A DNA stretch of 64,000 nt, from the NCBI GenBank assembly GCA_003833135.1, contig QZLH01000104.1, positions 110,521 through 174,520 of the forward strand, given 5' to 3'. The translations under genes and the position numbers were made by a program. Source of the stretch: Oehlia diaphana. Its lineage: Eukaryota > Glomeromycota > Glomeromycetes > Glomerales > Glomeraceae. This document shows positions 58,840 through 64,000 of the stretch, in pieces. Below the pieces are notes generated by a model. It worked only from the letters and a program-made list of their open reading frames with translations. It was not told the DNA's origin and searched no databases. Within the stretch, counting starts at the first letter, position 1, and each line of letters opens with the position of its first letter.

Positions 58840-61800
58840 AAAACCTAATCGTATGGACGAACTTTGACAGTAATCTTATTTTTAGTAAAAAAGCCTTTAT
58901 TCAAAGCAAAAATGCACTCTATTCTTAAAACATTGACCTGGAAAAAAAGTTTAAAAAGTTTAGTTCAATTTTTGTTCTAAAGAAACTAACCATTTCTTCT
59001 TTTGTCTATTTCATCTTTGATCATCAGGTCAGCTTTTTGGGTAAGTTTTGAATCGAAATTTAAAATAAAATAAAAAAAGCATAATTATTTTGTATCCTTT
59101 TTTAGATGCATTATAAATTTATTTAGTTATTTAATAACTTATATATATAATTAATTATTTATTTATTTATACCATAGTTTTATATCTTAGCAAAAATTTT
59201 TTTGGCAGAATTGATTGAATGGGTATTAAAGGATAAAACAATAAAAATTGTTTAATTTTATATATTAAGTATGAAAGTCAAAGAAAATTAAAGAAAATAA
59301 GCATTAGCGCTATTATTAGAAGAATCTTGAAAACATTTGATATAATATTATTCAATATTTTTTTTATGAGTAAATTCAAAATTTTTTAGAGATGTTTAAA
59401 AAAAATCACGTATGCGATTGTATCCGCCGTTAAACGTCATAAAATTTTAAATGTCTATTTAATTATTGTGGTGAAAAATGAAATCGTATTAGTGAGGAAG
59501 TTCATGCAATCTTAATTATACGGTAGGTATGCAATGATTATTTAAAAGTGCTACTTTCCAGTAGTATAATATTAGTTTTTTGATTGCCAATTATCATATA
59601 GAACAAGTGTACTTACTGTACAAACATAATATCAGACATCCGGAAATGAAAATATTTGATGAAATTAAAACTAAGATGTATTAATTAATACATACTACGA
59701 AAAAAAATAAGTCTAATAAAATTTTAAACTAGTGATATATAAAATTCCTTTCTTTATGATACATGATATTAAAATTTATCACTAACTGATATACTACGGA
59801 AACATGAAATGTTTCATGAGACAGCATTGTTTTTTAATCTAATTAAATACATCAAATTTTAAACATTCTGGCGTTTTAAGACTGTTTTAAGGCAATGATT
59901 GTCCCATGAAGATATTGATTTACTTATAGCTGTTTCATTTTATATCTTTTTCGCATAAAAAACTTGAATTGTAACATGAAACGCGCGATGTGTCTGCGCC
60001 AGATAGATCTGCTCCTTGACAATTAAAAAAACTAAAATTTTATAAATCTAAATTCTAAACCACTAACTATTTTTTATACAAATTCAATCTTATTTGGTCA
60101 AAATTTTTCATAAACTGGGCAAAGATTGTGATATCTTAATAAGCTCGTCCTGAAACTGGACGCAAAACTTGGGCATACTACTTCTGATAAAGGAACTTTG
60201 ATAAATTCTGTTCCATTATTATATAAATTCGAAGAGTAGCAAACACTTGGATTAAACTTGTTATATTTTGTGTTACTTTAAAGTCTTTAATATTCCAAGA
60301 TACAGTAAATGTGGTAAAACTTACAATAGTTTTACGTCTTTTTGAAATAGCACGTAGTGACTATGATTGGCTAAAGAAATCAATAGTTGTTTAAAGGCAA
60401 TTCTAGAAACTTAGATAAATAGTTTTTTCGCTTTTCTTGACAAAATGAATGTTGGAAATTGGTAAAAGAGTTATCAAATTCAGATGATTTATATGCTTTG
60501 AAAGGAATTTCCGTGTACGATGGTGATGATGAAAGATTGATGCTAGTTTAATCACTTATTCAAATCAAGCATATTTTATTACCTTTTTATGAGCAATAAT
60601 AAAATTGAAGATATTCCTGGTTTTTTAACTTCGCTATCAAATGTTATAAACAGAAATCATACTTTAGGGAAAAAGATTGCTTTATGCAACAGTTACAATA
60701 TGGCGTTACAAAATATATATACTAGTATACTTAATTGGAATTTTTAAATTTATACGTGATCAAAAAGAAGACATTTCTTTACAATATTCCTTTAAGTTTA
60801 ATATGATGCATAATTTAAACATAACTTTATTGATTGAAAAACCAAAAAATACGGTTATGATAGATAACAAAGAGGCAGAAATTTCCAAAGATATTATGTG
60901 CCCAAATTGATCCTGCACTAACAATGCTTACGGAAGTAGTACACTAATACATTAATAATCTCTCAATTTCCTTTCGATAGTGTCATCCGGAGTGGAATGA
61001 ATTTCAGGAGTTTGGGCGTTTTTGAAATTTGGAGTCACGTCTCGTATTGTCGTCATACAGCAGCAATTATTTTTTACATATTGTATGTTTATTTAGAAGA
61101 ATTGAAGAAATCTTTGAGTCCGAATCCATTGATCAACTTAGAAACTTGTGCAGAAATGTTGAAGTTATTAGAAAACCCAGATATAAAGAAAATAAAAGAA
61201 AAAGAGAAGGAACTGATTAAATAATACTGTATTATGGATGATCAATTTAAAAAAAAGGAAATTTATTACCGACCTACCACTTTTAAAGATACAAATAGGA
61301 CTTTTAAAACTCATAATGCAATTGCTAGAAAGAATCCACGATAAACTATAGTAGTATTGCAGTAGTAATGAATGTTCAAATTAATTCACTTATAATAGAG
61401 GAATAAATTATTAATAATAATGCAGGGTACTGTAAGAGAAAACACAAGAGGCACTAGTTCTATGGCATGGTATATGGAATTGACCAATTTGATTAAACCT
61501 AATCTTTACTTTTTCTATGACAAAAGTAAGTGGAGAGACGTTTAAGGATCATAATTGAATGTGTTCAAAGTTCAATAATCAAATACATTGTAATTAAAAA
61601 ATGACCGTACATTTATTCTGGGAATGATATAAATATTTTTTGTGGATTTAAATTGAAATCCCAAATTAATGTTTTTCAAAAAAACTTTAAAAATCTTAGA
61701 CTAGAATCGAACTAGCCAAAGCATAGACATACTCTCCACCAGGATAAAATTAAAAAAATCTGCTAGCTTAATCTTTTAAACATATAGGAGAAAGAAAAGA

Positions 61801-62022
61801 AACAGAAAAAGAAGAGAAACACCTTGAATTATGGAAGAACTCTAGAGCTATGACCTCAAACACCAATCGGCAAACTCAGAGGGATGCTATGGCTGACCAG
61901 CCGGGAGACAAGGGCATATGCTATGGGTTTATCACGTTTCCAATAAACCAAGGTCGTCTACAGTCACATTATGTATATTATACTATAAAATGGTCTAGAA
62001 AGTTCAACCATCTTCATTATAC

Positions 62023-62227
62023 TGGTGACCAGATGTAAAACCTAGACATCACCAAAAATAATGGGCGTTTTTACTAATAAAACTGCAAAACAAACTCCTT
62101 TTGTACGAGAGAGATACCTCGTTACGCGTGATGACCAGATGTATAACCTAGACATCGTCAGGAAATGGGCGTTTTTACTAATAAAACTGCAAAACAAACT
62201 CTTTTGTACGAGAGAGATACCTCGTTA
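62023..62227. repeat. Tandem duplication of a 106-bp unit
   Basis: Two near-identical copies, 62023-62128 and 62129-62227. Each has GACCAGATGTA(A/T)AACCTAGA, GGGCGTTTTTACTAATAAAA, CTGCAAAACAAACTC and GTACGAGAGAGATACCTCGT. They differ by a few substitutions and short indels. No domain is encoded. Confidence 0.85.
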
Positions 62228-62750
62228 TAAAAAAAATATGGTCATAGGTAAAACAAACCGATTAATTTTTATTTTCTTATAAAACTGATCCGGCCAGAAA
62301 CATAATTAAGTCCTGATGGTGCGGCGAGCGAATTTTACACAATGTTGTTGGTATCTTTAAATTTCGTGTTTGTATCTATGCTTCCGAATTAGTTTGTGTT
62401 TTACCAACACATCTATCAAATTGCAGTATGGTGAGAACGCTTTTAATTTCTTCTCCTTACACTCCTTCTTAAGATTCTATTTTAAGCCATAATTTCCGAA
62501 ATCTTGTTTGACCATCTTAAGGAATCATGACCATTATTTTCTGCTTGACAATAATCTACAATCAACTTCGTCAAGTGCCAAGTTTTTCTTAGATATATCA
62601 AATTTAATTATTTGGTTATATTTATATAAATCAATTCAAGTAAACAAATCGATTTATGGCTTATGTAATTATTATTTGTTGCTGACTTAGCCAAGTCTTT
62701 TAAAAAAACTTGTTGTCACCTGATCACCACGTTGAGGTGCAGCAACATTG
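62228..62750. other. Spacer before the minisatellite
   Basis: No gene supported; the frame at 62508-62690 is unrecognised. Confidence 0.4.
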
Positions 62751-63455
62751 ATCAGGGGGGAAAGGGGAGAACGAAAGGGAGAGGAATAACGAAAGGGAAA
62801 GGGAACGACAGGGAAAGGAGGGAAAGGGGAACGATAGAGAAAGGGAACAAAGGGGAACGAAAGGGAAAGGGAACGAGGAACGAAAGGGGAACGAAAGGGA
62901 AAGGGAAAGGGGAAACGAAAGGGGGAAAGGGAACGATAGGGAAAGGGAACGAAAGGGAAAGGGAACGAAAGGGAACGAAAGGGAAGGGGAATGATAGGAA
63001 AAGGGGAACGAAAGGGAAAGGGGAGAACGAAAGGGAAAGGGAGAACGAAAGGGAAAGGGAAGAACGAAAGGGAAAGGGGAGAACGAAAGGGAAAGGGGAG
63101 AACGAAAGGGAAAGGGGAGAACGAAAGGGAAAGGGGATGATAGAGAACGATAAGGAAAGGGGAAAACGAAAGGGAAAGGGGAACGAAAGGGAAAGGGGAG
63201 AACGAAAGGGAAAGGGAGAACGAAAGGGAAAGGGAGAACGAAAGGAAAAGGGAGAATGAAAGGGAAAGGGAAGAACGAAAGGGAAAGGGGAGAACGAAAG
63301 GGAAAGGGGAACGATAGAGAACGATAGGGAAAGGGGAAAACGAAAGGGAAAGGGGAACGATAGAGAACGAAAGGGAAAGGGGAGAACGAAAGGGAAAGGG
63401 GAACGATAGAGAACGATAGGGAAAGGGGAGAACGAAAGGGAAAAGCGGGAGAGAG
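62751..63455. repeat. Purine-rich minisatellite of GGGAACGAAAGGGAAA units
   Basis: About 700 bp made of variants of GAACGAAAGGGAAAGGG(G)(A), with units of about 12-20 bp and interspersed GAACGATAGAGAACGATA. The plus strand is almost pure A/G apart from the C of ACG and the T of GAT, and is far richer in G+C than the rest of the window. Long frames in several phases on both strands (for example Ser/Phe/Pro-rich on the minus strand) follow from the repeat and are not genes. Confidence 0.95.
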
Positions 63456-64000
63456 GAAGGAAAAAGAGCACAAACATACACACCACCCTCACACAAACCT
63501 ATACATAAAAACCTAATTACCTAGAGGAAGACGTAAAGAAAAGGCTTAAGAATAAAGAGAAGACCTAGACAGAGAAAAGACAGACCTAAAAAAAGAAGAT
63601 AGAGACCTAAAAAAAAAAAGAAAAAAAAAAGATAGAGAAACCTGATATATTTATATTATTTAAATTGTGAGTCATGACAAAACCGTCAAGATGATTATCA
63701 TACATATTTGCATCAGTAATTTTTTCGCGAACCTAACTATGCACATGTTCTTATCCATCAATATATAGTATAAAAATTACTAATGAAATAAATAATAAAT
63801 AAATAAAAATGTTAATTACATAATAATGTTCAAATAAGACTAAGCTTTATTGGAGAATCAACAGCCGATATTCTTTATTTAACTAGAATATGCGATTTGC
63901 TGGGGGACTTTGTCCCCCAAATATAACTTTTATAATTAAAAAAATTCTTTGATATAAATAAATTGAATTGTGTGTAAAATATTACTGAATAATAAAATTT
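63456..64000. other. Right-end intergenic DNA with a strong hairpin
   Basis: 63456-63640 stays purine-rich with ACCTAAAAAAAGAAGATAG-like units. 63901-63919 is a hairpin: TGGGGGAC, loop TTT, GTCCCCCA. No gene seen. Confidence 0.5.

Larger units (their letters stand above)
54927..62022. other. Long gene-poor region with gene debris
   Basis: No intact gene. Coding-like debris includes: minus 56390-56570 (NYLQITSPALWNLEGFADWC in one frame, LRQRYGILKDLLIGVHH in another); plus 57125-57200 (MVAESGHRVRAHQIAQKQDQ) and about 57297-57370 (HKAQDVIATHVFPSFVPSAL); plus 60591-60750 (IEDIPGFLTSLSNVINRNHT). None joins into a gene. The GC content rises between about 56000 and 57400. 58850-60300 and 60950-62022 hold nothing identifiable. 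Confidence 0.45.

Noticed and set aside
62687..63496. Ser/Phe/Pro-rich minus frames and Lys/Gly/Arg-rich plus frame
   Set aside because: Open frames in several phases follow directly from the stop-poor purine minisatellite; no gene features.

Overview
The window looks like nuclear DNA of an arbuscular mycorrhizal fungus close to Rhizophagus. This is an inference from three things: very AT-rich DNA with short GT-AG introns (about 65-110 bp); large families of BTB-BACK-TLDc, F-box and Sel1-repeat kinase-like proteins; and conserved eukaryotic genes with fungal architecture. I found no rRNA, convincing tRNA, CRISPR array or bacterial operon. Two runs of N (6413-6844 and 17400-18042) are assembly gaps.

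Layout. 1-9629 is gene-poor, AT-rich DNA with a decayed Myb/SANT-like gene (2142-2657), a small TA-flanked MITE (3501-3633) and two foldback elements (about 5336-5815 and 6151-7032). 9630-20669 holds three genes. These are a nine-exon APC/C activator of the Cdh1/Fizzy-related type (minus), a WrbA/Pst2-type flavodoxin-like quinone reductase with two possible C-termini (plus), and a Ser/Thr/Pro/Lys-rich coiled-coil protein (minus). 20670-22891 (minus) encodes a predicted pseudokinase with an N-terminal helical domain and C-terminal Sel1 repeats. 28350-31557 is a tail-to-tail pair of paralogous F-box genes with a PP2-like C-terminal domain. 32835-34074 is a BTB-BACK gene without a TLDc domain. 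35128-39668 is the GATOR1/SEACIT subunit Iml1 (DEPDC5), and 40462-41310 (minus) is a five-exon Mpv17/Sym1 family gene whose exons are too short to show as long ORFs. 44093-54926 is a small cluster: two intact BTB-BACK-TLDc paralogs (minus), a decayed third copy between them (plus), an F-box gene, and an orphan small protein. 54927-64000 has no gene I can support; it holds gene debris, a 106-bp duplication and a large purine-rich minisatellite.

How the genes relate. Conserved cell-biology genes (Cdh1, Iml1, Sym1, flavodoxin) stand beside rapidly duplicating families. The F-box and BTB families are typical substrate adaptors of SCF and CUL3 ubiquitin ligases, and Cdh1 activates APC/C, so much of the intact coding content concerns targeted protein turnover. 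No co-regulation is implied.

The most interesting candidate is the 648-residue protein at 20670-22891. Its order of helical bundle, then kinase fold lacking the Gly-loop, HRD Asp and DFG, resembles animal and plant MLKL, with Sel1 repeats added. Exon models were assembled by hand from splice signals, reading frame and family similarity; every multi-exon model given as intact sums to a multiple of three with one terminal stop.
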